Positions 30,834-41,646 are shown, counted from the first letter of the stretch. The stretch: DNA of 64,000 nucleotides from Chitinophagaceae bacterium (GCA_025449935.1 JANWIJ010000045.1:40201-104200); one strand, 5' to 3'. Made by a program: numbers and translations. Notes: generated by a model not told the origin, from the sequence alone.

Positions 30834-31568
30834 ATGAAAAGAAACTTCAGCATTTTTTGTATCCCTATTGCCGCTCTTTTTTGGCTGGGCTCCTGTAAGA
30901 AAAACGGTGGAGACTCAACTTATATGAAAGCAACAATTAACGGGGTTGCCTGGAAAGCAGGGAGTGTAAATGTTACCACCGTGCCCGGCCCGGGGGGCAC
31001 CGAGCCTGCAATTATCACCGGTTACCTCAACAACGAAATCATTTCGGTACGACTGACGAATCTTGCACCGGGCGCTTATCCTTTTAAAGAAAGCCGGATC
31101 AACCCGGTTGTACTGGTAAGTTTTACTGTTGAATATTTTGAATCCTCCCAACTGGTAAAATGGTCAACCGGTACAGAAATGAATGTCAGTGGTTTTAACC
31201 TTGAAGCCTCGCCGGATGGAATTAACTGGAGCCTGGTTTCTTCAACGGGTCCAACGGGATCGGGTAGCAACTACCAGGTAGTTATCGATAATAACTTTCC
31301 GTTGAATTCAAATTCATATTATCGTTTGAAGGTTATTGATACCAATGGCAGTTTTGCTTATTCACAGGTACGGGTGATCTCTGGAAGTTATCCCGCTTAT
31401 TATACCCCACCAGGGGGTTTAGAACGACGGGGTTATGATGGTGTTTTAGAGATCATTTCGGCAGATCTCAATAGCCAGACTGTTTCCGGCCGGTTCAGTT
31501 TTAAAGCAAAAACAGCAGCTGGCCAGGTATATACCATAGCCAGTGGAGAATTTAGGGCAAGTTATTGA
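30834..31568 (+). CDS. DUF6252-like lipoprotein interrupted by a fibronectin-III-like/T9SS-associated repeat segment
   Basis: lipobox LGSC; MKATINGVAWKAG..., inserted VEYFESSQLVKWSTGTEMNVSGFNLEASPDGINWSLV...YYRLKVIDTNGSFAYS, resumes ...VSGRFSFKAKTAAGQVYTIASGEF. Confidence 0.65.
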   Translation: MKRNFSIFCIPIAALFWLGSCKKNGGDSTYMKATINGVAWKAGSVNVTTVPGPGGTEPAIITGYLNNEIISVRLTNLAPGAYPFKESRINPVVLVSFTVEYFESSQLVKWSTGTEMNVSGFNLEASPDGINWSLVSSTGPTGSGSNYQVVIDNNFPLNSNSYYRLKVIDTNGSFAYSQVRVISGSYPAYYTPPGGLERRGYDGVLEIISADLNSQTVSGRFSFKAKTAAGQVYTIASGEFRASY

Positions 31569-31632
31569 TTGTTTGCGGCTTACTTATATTGACAAGTCCC
31601 ATTTAGCTCATTTTTAACCCATTTTTTAATTG

Positions 31633-31640
31633 TATATTTG
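31633..31640 (+). promoter_or_regulatory. probable -7 box (TATATTTG) for mnmA
   Basis: exact TAnnTTTG match 55 nt upstream of the ATG at 31695. Confidence 0.45.
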
Positions 31641-31694
31641 CGGCTTGCCCGAAAAATCCAGGAGGTATCCGGACTAAGGAGCTTTAATTTAATT

Positions 31695-32801
31695 ATGAGT
31701 CGTAAAGGAAAAGTGCTGGTGGCAATGAGCGGTGGTATTGATAGTACCATTACTGCCCTGATGCTGCATGATGAAGGCTACGAAGTGGTGGGGATCACCA
31801 TGAAAACATGGGACTATAGCAGCAGCGGTGGCGGCAAAAAAGAAACCGGTTGCTGCAACGTGGATTCCTTTAATGATGCCCGGCAGGCAGCTGTTGAACA
31901 TGGCTTTGCCCATTACATTTTAGATATCAGGGAAGAGTTCGGCGATTTTGTGATTGAGAATTTTGTGGATGAATACCTGGCCGGGAGAACACCCAACCCC
32001 TGTGTGCTTTGCAATACACATATCAAGTGGAGAGCATTGCTGAAAAGAGCTGATGCCCTGGGTTGCGAATTCATTGCAACCGGCCACTATGCCAAAATCC
32101 GTCAGCATGATAACGGGCGCTTTGTAGTAAGCAAAGCTATTGATGATACCAAGGACCAGAGTTATGTACTGTGGGGATTACAGCAGGATTTGCTTAGCCG
32201 CACATTATTGCCGTTGGCCCCTTACCGTAAAACAGAGATCCGGCAAATGGCTTTGGATTATGGTTATCCTGAACTGGCAAAAAAAAGCGAGAGTTATGAA
32301 ATCTGTTTTGTTCCCGATAATGACTACCGTGGTTTTTTGAAACGCCGGGTAGAAGGACTCGAAGAAAAAGTTGCCGGTGGAAATTTCGTTGACAAAGACG
32401 GGAATATCCTGGGACAACATAAAGGCTATCCATTTTATACTATCGGTCAAAGGAAAGGCCTCGACATGGCCTTTGGAAAACCTGTTTTTGTCACTAAAAT
32501 TGATCCCGACAATAATACGGTGATGCTGGGTGACGAAGAAGACCTTGACCAGAATGAAATGATTGTCGGCAAGCTGAACCTGGTAAAATATGATCGTATT
32601 ACACCTGGCATGGAAGCGGTAACAAAAATCCGTTACAAAGACAAAGGAAGTCTTTCGAATATCTACCCTGAAAATGGAACCGTGAAAGTTCGTTTCTACG
32701 AAAACGCCAAAGGCATAGCCCCCGGCCAAAGCGCGGTATTTTATGAAGGAGATGACGTAATTGGCGGAGGCATTATTCAATCAGGAGTTCTGCTTCCTTA
32801 A
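31695..32801 (+). CDS. mnmA: tRNA 2-thiouridine(34) synthase MnmA
   Basis: VLVAMSGGIDSTITALML, NPCVLCNTHIKW, ATGHYAKI, DQSYVLWGL, ESYEICFVPDNDY, FYTIGQRKGL; start ATG 31695. Confidence 0.97.
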   Translation: MSRKGKVLVAMSGGIDSTITALMLHDEGYEVVGITMKTWDYSSSGGGKKETGCCNVDSFNDARQAAVEHGFAHYILDIREEFGDFVIENFVDEYLAGRTPNPCVLCNTHIKWRALLKRADALGCEFIATGHYAKIRQHDNGRFVVSKAIDDTKDQSYVLWGLQQDLLSRTLLPLAPYRKTEIRQMALDYGYPELAKKSESYEICFVPDNDYRGFLKRRVEGLEEKVAGGNFVDKDGNILGQHKGYPFYTIGQRKGLDMAFGKPVFVTKIDPDNNTVMLGDEEDLDQNEMIVGKLNLVKYDRITPGMEAVTKIRYKDKGSLSNIYPENGTVKVRFYENAKGIAPGQSAVFYEGDDVIGGGIIQSGVLLP

Positions 32802-33016
32802 CCAGGAGTTTCCCCCGTCAGAAACCTGTATTAGCATTCACCAAGGTTCATTGATTACCGGCTGGTTTTCAGGCAATAAAGCCTAAAAAGCTGCGTTTTA
32901 AAGCCGGGAGTTATTATTCCCCGTTTTTTGTTTGTAGTTTTAAGCAGCCATGAACCCGTGAGAATAGTCTTAAACTCAACAAAAACTTTGTATCCGTGAA
33001 CTTAGAAAAACCTCTT

Positions 33017-33787
33017 ATGAGATTCTTTTCAATTCCCCGTTTCGGCCTTTTGGCCCTTTTTGTTTCTGCCCTTTTTTCCTGTAATGAAAAAGAAGAATTC
33101 ACCTCTGAAGCGTTGCAGGATTATATGCCCCTCGCTGTGGGGAAATTTATCAGTTACCGGCTCGACTCCATGGTCTTTACCAACTTTGGAAGAAACACAG
33201 AAATACACTCCTACCAGGAGAAACATGTAATCGACGCTGAAATTACCGATAACCTTGGCAATACAAGTTACCGGGTAAATGTTTTCCAGAGAGATTCCGC
33301 AGGTCTGCAATCCTGGCAACCCACCACGACCACTTATTTTATTACTCCCTTTTCCGACCAGGTAGAAGTGGTGTATGATAATCTCCGGTTCATTTCCATG
33401 CATTTACCGCTGAAGGATGGTTACAGCTGGAAAGGAAATAAATACCTGTCTAATAACCCCTACGAAACATTGTTTACGTTTAGTAACGATGACAATATGA
33501 TTGACTGGGATTATTATTATGACGGGGCTCCCTCCACTTTCAGTTACCGGGGGAATAATTATTCAGAGGTCTTCACAGTAGAGCAGGCCGATGAGTCCTA
33601 TAATGTTCCTATTACTGATCCCAATGCTTATGCCGCACGGTCAAGATCTGTAGAAAAATATTCAAAAAATACGGGCCTCATCTACAAGCAATACGAATTA
33701 TGGGAATACCAGCCTAACCCGGGTGGTCCCGGTGGTCCCTACAAAACAGGCTTTGGCATTACCATGTGGATGATTGATCACAACTAA
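33017..33787 (+). CDS. hypothetical lipoprotein
   Basis: lipobox SALFSC; 257 aa; no recognised domain. Confidence 0.7.
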   Translation: MRFFSIPRFGLLALFVSALFSCNEKEEFTSEALQDYMPLAVGKFISYRLDSMVFTNFGRNTEIHSYQEKHVIDAEITDNLGNTSYRVNVFQRDSAGLQSWQPTTTTYFITPFSDQVEVVYDNLRFISMHLPLKDGYSWKGNKYLSNNPYETLFTFSNDDNMIDWDYYYDGAPSTFSYRGNNYSEVFTVEQADESYNVPITDPNAYAARSRSVEKYSKNTGLIYKQYELWEYQPNPGGPGGPYKTGFGITMWMIDHN

Positions 33788-33836
33788 AACATCGATATAA
33801 TCCGTAAATTTGAAGGATGGCCCAAAGCCTGTATCG

Positions 33837-35846
33837 ATGAAAAAACAATTACTCTTCCTCTTTTTGCTCAGCGTGCTTACCTGTGAATTGCAGGCCCAGT
33901 TTACCCGTTATGTAGTCAGGCTAAAAAATAAGGGAGGAACGCCTTTTACTTTTTCCAATCCGCAGGCTTACCTGGCCCAGCGATCTATTGACAGAAGAAC
34001 AAGGTATGGGATTGTCATAGACAGTACCGACCTGCCCGTTACACCATCTTATATTACCCAGATCAGTAATGTACCAAACGTAACTATCCTGAACGTTTCC
34101 AAATGGCTGAATTCTGTATCAATACTAACATCGGATGCCGGTGCTGTTACCACCATCAGCGGTTTTGCATTTGTTCAAAGCGTATCCGGTCTCGCGGCAA
34201 GACCAGACGCCGGTGGACAAACAATGCGCAATAAGTTTGCAACCGAGGAAATTATTGGTCCCCTGCCGCTCCCGGAGCGAACAGAAGATATAAATGCTGA
34301 CTTTTTCAATTATGGCACCGGGTCATACAACGAGATTCATCTTCACCAGGGAGAGTTCCTCCATAATATCGGGTTGCGTGGTCAGGGAATGCAGGTGGCT
34401 GTACTGGATGGGGGATTCCAGAACTATACAACACTGGATGCATTTGACAGCGTAAATACAAACGGGCAAATTCTTAGCACCTGGGATTTTGTTTCACGGC
34501 ATGCAAGTGTTGCAGAAGATCACCCGCACGGGATGCAATGTCTGTCAACAATAGCCGCTAATATACCGGGTCAGTTTATTGGCAAGGCCCCTAAGGCAAG
34601 TTTTCATTTATTCCGCACCGAAGATGTAGCTTCTGAATATCCCATTGAAGAACATAACTGGGTATGTGGTGCAGAGAGAGCGGATAGCATCGGGTCGGAT
34701 ATTATCAGCTCTTCACTTGGCTACTTTGATTTTGATAACCCTGTATTTAATTACACATACGCCAATATGAATGGCAATACCACGATGGCTGCCATCGGTG
34801 CGGATCTCGCCGCAAAGAAAGGATTGATTGTTTTTAATTCTGTGGGCAATGAAGGGGGAAGCAGCTGGCATTTCCTGGCTACCCCGTCTGACGGTGACAG
34901 TGTAGTTGCTGTCGGTGCAGTAAGTGTCTTAGGAACTGTCGGCGGGTTTTCAAGTTATGGACCTTCGGCAGACGGTCAGGTTAAACCAGATATGGCATCT
35001 GTCGGTGTTGCCGCTATGATACAAACCACCAGCAATACAGTTGCTACAGGTAATGGAACTTCCTTTGCCTGCCCGAATATGGCGGGCCTGGGCACCTGCC
35101 TTTGGCAGGGATTCCCTGAATACAATAATATAAAAATCATCCGGGCCCTGCAGCTGGCCGGGCATAAGTCTGCGGCTCCCGATGACCGGGTGGGCTATGG
35201 TATTCCGAATATGAAAACGGCATTTTCTATCCTCTTGGCTGAGTATGCTACTTCTTCATCGTCGGTAACCGGTTGCCGGGTAACTGTTAGCTGGAACAGT
35301 AAAGACATTGCTGCGATGAAATATGAAATTGAAAGAAAAGCTCCGGGCGAAACAGGTTTTACAAAAATCGGGGAGCTCAGCCCGCAGGCGGGAGTATTAT
35401 TAGCGAACAGGAGTTACCAGTTCAATAACGATCTTACCAGCGGGTCAACAGGTATCTTTTCTTATCGAATCCGCCAGATAATTGATACGACTGCCGCAGG
35501 TTTTTATGCCGCTTATATAGATACCACCACCATAAATATATCAACCGGCTGTATTGTAACCGGCACCCCCAACCCTGATCCAACTAAAGAAATGGTATTG
35601 GTTCAGCCAAACCCTGTATCCGGAAGTAATGTTACACTGGTTGTTGAAACACCTTATGCGATTGACCGCATGCCTGTTGCAATACATGATGGAAAAGGAA
35701 GACTGGTGATGCAGCTAAACTTCACTAAGGGAACCGGTAAAAAAACATTTGATCTCAATATCAGCAGGCTGTCAAAGGGGAAATATTATATCACCGTCTA
35801 TAACAGTCAAAAATCAATTGGCACCGCAGAACTGATCCGGTTATAG
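33837..35846 (+). CDS. S8 family subtilisin-like serine peptidase with T9SS type A C-terminal sorting domain
   Basis: VAVLDGGFQNY (Asp), HPHGMQCLSTIAAN (His), GTSFACPNMAG (Ser); C-terminal VQPNPVSGSNVTL...GKGRLVMQLNF...GKYYITVYNSQKSIGTAELIRL. Confidence 0.93.
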   Translation: MKKQLLFLFLLSVLTCELQAQFTRYVVRLKNKGGTPFTFSNPQAYLAQRSIDRRTRYGIVIDSTDLPVTPSYITQISNVPNVTILNVSKWLNSVSILTSDAGAVTTISGFAFVQSVSGLAARPDAGGQTMRNKFATEEIIGPLPLPERTEDINADFFNYGTGSYNEIHLHQGEFLHNIGLRGQGMQVAVLDGGFQNYTTLDAFDSVNTNGQILSTWDFVSRHASVAEDHPHGMQCLSTIAANIPGQFIGKAPKASFHLFRTEDVASEYPIEEHNWVCGAERADSIGSDIISSSLGYFDFDNPVFNYTYANMNGNTTMAAIGADLAAKKGLIVFNSVGNEGGSSWHFLATPSDGDSVVAVGAVSVLGTVGGFSSYGPSADGQVKPDMASVGVAAMIQTTSNTVATGNGTSFACPNMAGLGTCLWQGFPEYNNIKIIRALQLAGHKSAAPDDRVGYGIPNMKTAFSILLAEYATSSSSVTGCRVTVSWNSKDIAAMKYEIERKAPGETGFTKIGELSPQAGVLLANRSYQFNNDLTSGSTGIFSYRIRQIIDTTAAGFYAAYIDTTTINISTGCIVTGTPNPDPTKEMVLVQPNPVSGSNVTLVVETPYAIDRMPVAIHDGKGRLVMQLNFTKGTGKKTFDLNISRLSKGKYYITVYNSQKSIGTAELIRL

Positions 35847-37001
35847 AGATTTCTGCAGCAAAGCCCCGAATAAGGTATCTGCTTTTTTATCATACCCTTT
35901 CAGGATTTCCATCCGGAGTAATTGCAGTTGAAGATTATCTTTCATAAAATCAACCTGCTCCTCATTTTCCTGTTTAAATACCGAACAAGTGATATAGAGT
36001 AAGTAACCGTCCGGGGCCATTTGCGTTACCACCCGGGAGAGTATCTTTCGCTGAAGAGCAGCATACTCCTTTATTTTCTCCGAATCAAAATAATAAAGTT
36101 GCTCGGGCGTACGGCTCCAGGTGCCACTGCCGGTACAGGGCAAATCAGCAATCACCAGGTCAAACAGTCCAGGGTCAGTTATTTTGCCGGGGCCGGAGAG
36201 GTCTGCCTTAAAAACTTTGTAAGTATTAATTCCCGCCGATGCGAATCTTTTTTTGAGGTTGACCAGTATGGATTCTCTCAGATCAGAGACGGTCAGGTCT
36301 ATTTTTCCTAAAATATCCTTTGCCAAAATAGATTTTCCGCCACTGGCGGCACAACATTCCCATACCCTTTCTGACGGCCTGGCCTGCAACAAGAATTCCC
36401 CAACGCGCTGTGAACTGTAATCCTGTACGACGGCTTCTTTGTCCATTTCAATAAACTGGTCAACTTTCGACGTATTGGGCAAAGCAAGGCAAGTTTCAGA
36501 GAGCGATTCAAAACCAATTGACGCCTGCTGTAATTTTCTTTTCACCGATTCCTTTTTCCCCGGGCGGATGCGCAGGAACAGATCGGGTTGCGTAAAAAAA
36601 GATTCCGTAAATCTTTCGAAGTCGATTCCCGGGCTCAGCTGGTCTATCCAGGGGAAAATAGTATTTACCGGAAAGTCGTGGCTTGCAATTTGCCATTTTT
36701 CAGGAAAGGACAGTGACACGCCTTCATTCCATTGAGGTTTTACCAGCTGCAGCAGTTCATTGTATTCCTTTGAGCATAAGAATAGCGATGCCAGGACACG
36801 TTCCTGCATGGGCATTTTTTGCCAGGCTTTTCCGGGCCTGAAATAACAATAACAAAGTTGACTGACCCATTTCCTGTCCGTTGAGCCAAATTTTTTATAC
36901 TGTGAAAAGAATTTTTTCAGGAAAGCAGCAAAGGGCTCGTCTCCCCGGTAATTACTCAGAATTTCAACAGCAGAGTTCAGGTATGAATAGTAGCGGCTCA
37001 C
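35841..37001 (-). CDS. RsmB/NOP family class I SAM-dependent RNA methyltransferase
   Basis: ERVWECCAASGGKSILAKDIL, DLVIADLPCTGSGTWSRTPEQLYY, YLLYITCSVFKQENEEQV. Confidence 0.92.
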   Translation of the reverse strand: MSRYYSYLNSAVEILSNYRGDEPFAAFLKKFFSQYKKFGSTDRKWVSQLCYCYFRPGKAWQKMPMQERVLASLFLCSKEYNELLQLVKPQWNEGVSLSFPEKWQIASHDFPVNTIFPWIDQLSPGIDFERFTESFFTQPDLFLRIRPGKKESVKRKLQQASIGFESLSETCLALPNTSKVDQFIEMDKEAVVQDYSSQRVGEFLLQARPSERVWECCAASGGKSILAKDILGKIDLTVSDLRESILVNLKKRFASAGINTYKVFKADLSGPGKITDPGLFDLVIADLPCTGSGTWSRTPEQLYYFDSEKIKEYAALQRKILSRVVTQMAPDGYLLYITCSVFKQENEEQVDFMKDNLQLQLLRMEILKGYDKKADTLFGALLQKSL

Positions 37002-37068
37002 GTTGCAAGATTAATAACAAAAAAGCCAGATACAATACCTGACTTTACTACCTGTTACATTCATTCGT

Positions 37069-38316
37069 TTATACTTCCAGCAATGTCTTCACCGGGTCCT
37101 TGCCGATCAGCAATTGTTCCGGGTTTTCCAGGAGTTCTTTAACCCTTACCAGGAAGCTTACCGATTCCCGGCCGTCAATAATCCGGTGATCGTAGCTTAA
37201 TGCCAGGTACATCATGGGCTTGATCACCACCTGCCCCCCAATCACCATAGGTCTGTCCTGAATTTTATGCATCCCGAGAATGGCACTTTGGGGAATATTA
37301 ATTATGGGTGTGCTCATTAATGAACCAAAAACACCTCCGTTGGTAATCGTAAACGTACCGCCGGTTAGTTCATCCGCTGTTAATTTGCTGTCTCTGGCTT
37401 TCGTGGCCACTTCGATCACCTTTTTTTCAATGTCTGCCATGCTGAGACTCTCCACATTCCTGATCACCGGTACTGTCAGCCCTCTTGGTGTACTGACCGC
37501 AATACTGATGTCTGCATAATCATGATAGATCAGCTGGTCACCATCAATATAAGCATTCACGGATGGCCATTCTGCCAGTGCAACCGAACAGGCTTTGGCA
37601 AAAAAACTCATGAATCCCAGCCCCACGCCATGTGTTTCTTTGAACTTTTCTTTGTACTTCGTTCTGATCTCCATGATACTGCTCATATCCACTTCATTAA
37701 AAGTGGTGAGCATCGCTGTCGTATTCTTTGCTTCGACCAATCTCCGGCTGATCGTTTTCCGGAGGTTGCTCATTTTCTCTGTTCTTTCATTCCGGCTGAA
37801 CAACTCTCCACCTGCAAAGGCTTTTTTACCGGGGTTCGATAAGGCCGAGAGCACATCCTCTTTTAGTATTTTTCCCTGGGGACCACTTGCTTTTACCGAT
37901 TTTGGATCCAGTTTTTTATCAGCGATCATAGCAGATGCTACGGGCGAAGCTTTTATATCTTCCGCTGCAGGAGCAGCAATTGGCGCTTTGGCCTCTTTGG
38001 TTTCTTTGGTTTCTTTGGTCTTTTCTTTTTTGGGTTCATCTTTCTTTTCTGCTACCGGTGTTCCATTCCCGGCCGGTTTATTCGCGGTTTCATCTATGCT
38101 GGCAAGCAGGTCCCCGATTTTCAAGGTATCTCCTTCATGAACAGAAGTTTTCAGCAACCCTGCCTGTTCAGCATTTACCTCGAAAGTGGCTTTTTCACTT
38201 TCCAGTTCGGCAATCACTTCATCTCTTTCAACATACTCACCATCTTTCTTAGTCCATTTCAGTAAGGTTACCTCGTTGATGGATTCACCGACCGTGGGAA
38301 CTTTGATATCTATCAT
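37069..38316 (-). CDS. odhB: 2-oxoglutarate dehydrogenase E2 (dihydrolipoyllysine-residue succinyltransferase)
   Basis: lipoyl domain [12 protein letters not shown], peripheral-subunit binding [31 protein letters not shown], catalytic [20 protein letters not shown]; next to E1. Confidence 0.96.
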   Translation of the reverse strand: MIDIKVPTVGESINEVTLLKWTKKDGEYVERDEVIAELESEKATFEVNAEQAGLLKTSVHEGDTLKIGDLLASIDETANKPAGNGTPVAEKKDEPKKEKTKETKETKEAKAPIAAPAAEDIKASPVASAMIADKKLDPKSVKASGPQGKILKEDVLSALSNPGKKAFAGGELFSRNERTEKMSNLRKTISRRLVEAKNTTAMLTTFNEVDMSSIMEIRTKYKEKFKETHGVGLGFMSFFAKACSVALAEWPSVNAYIDGDQLIYHDYADISIAVSTPRGLTVPVIRNVESLSMADIEKKVIEVATKARDSKLTADELTGGTFTITNGGVFGSLMSTPIINIPQSAILGMHKIQDRPMVIGGQVVIKPMMYLALSYDHRIIDGRESVSFLVRVKELLENPEQLLIGKDPVKTLLEV

Positions 38317-38336
38317 AGAATTTTATTGAGTCAAAT

Positions 38337-41093
38337 TTATATACTAAATGCCGTATCAATGATCTCTGCCTGTTCCTGCTGGTGTATTTTATTATACCCG
38401 GTGGCGGTGGATGCAGAGGGCTGCCGGCTGATTGTTCCGAAATTGACCGTCTTCAGGTTCATCTGGAGAAAGGAAGCTGCTCCCATATTCAGGGGCTCTT
38501 CCTGTACCCAGAACCAGGTCGCCTTACTGTATTTTTTTTGTAATGCTTCCAGCTGGCCGGATGGCAAAGGGTATACCTGCTCGAGCCGCACCAGGGCAAT
38601 ATCAGCCCGGTTCTCTTTTTGCCGGCGTTCGGCCAGGTCGAAATATATTTTACCACTGCAGAATAAAACTTTTTTCACTTTATTAATCTCTGCGGTTGTA
38701 TCGTCTATTACTTCCTTAAAGCCCCCCCGGGTAAATTCATCCAGGCCCGAATAACTGCCGGGATGACGAAGATTAGCTTTTGGTGAAAAAATGATCAATG
38801 GCTTGCGGAAAGGCCAGGCAAGCTGCCTTCGTAAGGCATGAAAGAAGTTGGCTGCCGTAGTGATATTGGCGACAACCATGTTCTGTTCAGCACATAACTG
38901 GAGAAATCGTTCGAGTCGCGCACTGCTGTGCTCGGGGCCCTGTCCTTCGTAACCATGAGGCAATAAAAGTGTAACCCCGTTCATCCTGTTCCATTTTTGT
39001 TCGCCCGCAGCAATAAACTGGTCGATCATCGTCTGCGCACCATTGGCAAAATCACCAAACTGGGCTTCCCATAAAACAAGTGTGTTTGGGTTGGCCATTG
39101 CATATCCATATTCAAAACCCAGTACAGCAAATTCACTGAGCAGCGAATTATAAATCCTGAATTTACCTTTGGCCCCGGGAATATGGCTCAACCGGTTATA
39201 TGGTTTATCACTCACTTCATCCCGTAAGATGGCATGACGATGTGAAAAAGTGCCCCGGCTTACATCCTGCCCGCTCATGCGGACATTCTTATCCTCCAGC
39301 AACAAACTGCCATAAGCCAATAATTCTCCTGTTGCCCAATCTACCTTCCGTTCGTTCTCAAATAGTTTTATTTTATCCTGTAATATCTTCTCCACTTTTC
39401 TCAATGGTTTGAAACCCTCTGGCCATGTCATGAGGGCATCAAATACCTTCTTAAAATTATCCCCGCTAATGGCAGTAACCGGCGATTGATCAAAATCACC
39501 GTTCGAGGCTCTCCTCAAACTTTTCCACCACAACTCGGGCTGCTGGTAATGATAGGGTAATGGATTTTGCTTCACTTCATCCAGCCTCTCCTGGAGGTCA
39601 GCCCAGAATTTCTTCTCCATTTCTTTGGCCAGCTCCTTTGCATCCGGTTCGCCATTCTCCAGTAAATACTTTATATAGACTTCCCGGGGGTTGGGGTGTT
39701 TGTCGATCAGGGCATATAAATGCGGTTGCGTAAACTTGGGATCGTCGCCTTCATTATGGCCATGCCTGCGGTAGCAGACCATATCAATAAATACATCACT
39801 GTTAAATTCCTGGCGATAGCGTGTAGCGATCTCAACACATTTTACCACTGCTTCGGGATCATCCCCATTTACATGAAATACCGGGGCCTGTATGGCAGCG
39901 GCAAGCGATGTACAATAATCCGAGCTCCTGGCATCATCAAAATCTGTGGTAAAGCCAATCTGGTTATTAATAACAAAATGCAGGGTGCCCCCCGTGTAAT
40001 ACCCTTTGAGGTAGCTCATCTGCAACACTTCGTACACTACGCCCTGCCCGGCCAGTGAAGCGTCGCCATGAATAAGTACAGGCAGTATTTTGTCAAAATC
40101 ACTTGTATACATCACATCGGCTTTGGCCCTCGCGAAACCAACCACTACAGGATCTACAGCTTCCAGGTGAGAGGGATTTGGCATGAGCTTCAGGTGGATG
40201 GTCTTATCATCGATTGTTTGAACTTCGCTTCCATATCCCATGTGATATTTTACATCACCGCTGCCCATGGTCTGGTCCAGCTTGGCAGTTCCTTCAAACT
40301 CGCTGAAGATCTGCTCATAGGTTTTTCCCATAATGTTGGCCAGCACATTCAATCTTCCCCGGTGAGCCATACCGATCACCACTTCGTGTACGTCGTTTCC
40401 CGCTGCCGTATTGATGATGGCATCCAGCGCGGCGATCGTCGTTTCACCTCCTTCGAGGGAAAATCTTTTCTGCCCCACGTATTTTGTATGGAGGAATTTT
40501 TCGAACATGACCCCCTGGTTTAGTTTTTCCAGTATTCTTTTCTTTTTAACCAGCGAGAGCGGTTCAAGCATCTCCTTTTCAACCGCCCGGGTTAACCAGT
40601 CGATTTTCTTTTGTTCACTGATATATTTGAATTCAATGCCTACATGCGACGCATAACATTTCTCTAAATGACCAAGGATATTACGGAGTGAGGTTTTACC
40701 CAAACCCAGCAATTGCCCGGCGTGAAAATCTTTTTCAAGTTCAGCTTCACTAAATCCATAAAAGGAAATATCAATATTGGCTCCGCGGTCTTTCCTGGTA
40801 CGGATCGGGTTTGTTTTTGCAATCAGGTGCCCCTTATTCCGGTATCCAAGTATAAGCCGGTAGACCCTTAGTTCACTCATCCAGTCCACTTCGGGGGCGG
40901 CAGTCTTATCTGGTGGCGGTGAAGCAATTTCCTTTCCATTTCCGTTTACGGCTTTACTGTTGACAGCAAAATCAAATCCTTCAAAGAATTTTTTAAGCTC
41001 GGGATCAATGCTTTCGGGGTTGTTGATAAAGTCCCGGTATAAATTTTCTATAAAGGCGGGGGAAGAATTTGTTATGTATGAAAAATCCTTCAT
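38337..41093 (-). CDS. sucA: 2-oxoglutarate dehydrogenase E1
   Basis: 918 aa; GMAHRGRLNVLANIMGK, VHGDASLAGQGVVYE-type, NQIGFTT, RRHGHNEGDDPKFTQP, LLPHGYEGQGPEHSSARLERFLQL. Confidence 0.97.
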   Translation of the reverse strand: MKDFSYITNSSPAFIENLYRDFINNPESIDPELKKFFEGFDFAVNSKAVNGNGKEIASPPPDKTAAPEVDWMSELRVYRLILGYRNKGHLIAKTNPIRTRKDRGANIDISFYGFSEAELEKDFHAGQLLGLGKTSLRNILGHLEKCYASHVGIEFKYISEQKKIDWLTRAVEKEMLEPLSLVKKKRILEKLNQGVMFEKFLHTKYVGQKRFSLEGGETTIAALDAIINTAAGNDVHEVVIGMAHRGRLNVLANIMGKTYEQIFSEFEGTAKLDQTMGSGDVKYHMGYGSEVQTIDDKTIHLKLMPNPSHLEAVDPVVVGFARAKADVMYTSDFDKILPVLIHGDASLAGQGVVYEVLQMSYLKGYYTGGTLHFVINNQIGFTTDFDDARSSDYCTSLAAAIQAPVFHVNGDDPEAVVKCVEIATRYRQEFNSDVFIDMVCYRRHGHNEGDDPKFTQPHLYALIDKHPNPREVYIKYLLENGEPDAKELAKEMEKKFWADLQERLDEVKQNPLPYHYQQPELWWKSLRRASNGDFDQSPVTAISGDNFKKVFDALMTWPEGFKPLRKVEKILQDKIKLFENERKVDWATGELLAYGSLLLEDKNVRMSGQDVSRGTFSHRHAILRDEVSDKPYNRLSHIPGAKGKFRIYNSLLSEFAVLGFEYGYAMANPNTLVLWEAQFGDFANGAQTMIDQFIAAGEQKWNRMNGVTLLLPHGYEGQGPEHSSARLERFLQLCAEQNMVVANITTAANFFHALRRQLAWPFRKPLIIFSPKANLRHPGSYSGLDEFTRGGFKEVIDDTTAEINKVKKVLFCSGKIYFDLAERRQKENRADIALVRLEQVYPLPSGQLEALQKKYSKATWFWVQEEPLNMGAASFLQMNLKTVNFGTISRQPSASTATGYNKIHQQEQAEIIDTAFSI

Positions 41094-41290
41094 GTGGAGG
41101 AAATTTGAATTTTTGCCCCTTCATTTTGTCAAAAGAGACAGGGAGGGGCTGTAAATATCGTTGAAAAAAGCGAAAATTAAGCCTCATTTTGAGGGATTTA
41201 CACAATCATTACCCAGCCAAAGGCCTCTGTTTTAATTGAAGTCCTGCCGGGCAGCAGCACCTGGAAAAGACAGAATTAAATAGTTGAAAA

Positions 41291-41322
41291 TTTGGTGATT
41301 AAGGCTTGCAGGCTTACCTTTG
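41291..41322 (+). promoter_or_regulatory. Bacteroidota-type promoter for rpsT (TTTG-N20-TACCTTTG)
   Basis: TTTG 41291-41294, 20-nt spacer, TACCTTTG 41315-41322; matches TTTG-N19-21-TAnnTTTG. Confidence 0.7.
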
Positions 41323-41344
41323 CCCTCCCTAAAAATCAATAAGA

Positions 41345-41596
41345 ATGGCTAATCACAGTGCTACCAAGAAAGACGCCCGCCAGGCAGCTAAACGTCGCGA
41401 AAGGAATAAGTATAATGGGAAAACAACCCGGAATGCTATCCGTGACCTGAAAGCTACCACCGGCAAGGAAATGGGTGAAAAACTTCCTAATGTGGAAAGC
41501 ATGATTGACAAACTGGCTAAGCGCGGAGTGATCCATAAGAATAAAGCCGCGAACCTGAAAAGTAAGCTGGCAAGAAAAGCAAATGCTGTAAAATAA
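41345..41596 (+). CDS. rpsT: 30S ribosomal protein S20
   Basis: MANHSATKKDARQAAKRRERNKYNGKTTRNAIRDLKA...LAKRGVIHKNKAANLKSKLARKANA. Confidence 0.97.
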   Translation: MANHSATKKDARQAAKRRERNKYNGKTTRNAIRDLKATTGKEMGEKLPNVESMIDKLAKRGVIHKNKAANLKSKLARKANAVK

Positions 41597-41620
41597 TTTA
41601 CCCGATACTTCTTTTAAGAA

Positions 41621-41646
41621 AGCACCCTGGTGGTGCTTTTTTTATT
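41621..41646 (+). terminator. Rho-independent terminator after rpsT
   Basis: AGCACC-CTG-GTGGTGCT followed by T-run. Confidence 0.75.

Noticed and set aside
32205-32780. 191 aa minus-strand ORF
   Set aside because: Antisense to mnmA, which is unambiguous.
37595-38140. 181 aa + strand ORF (also 37522-37842, 37935-38252)
   Set aside because: Antisense to odhB; low-complexity shadow ORFs.
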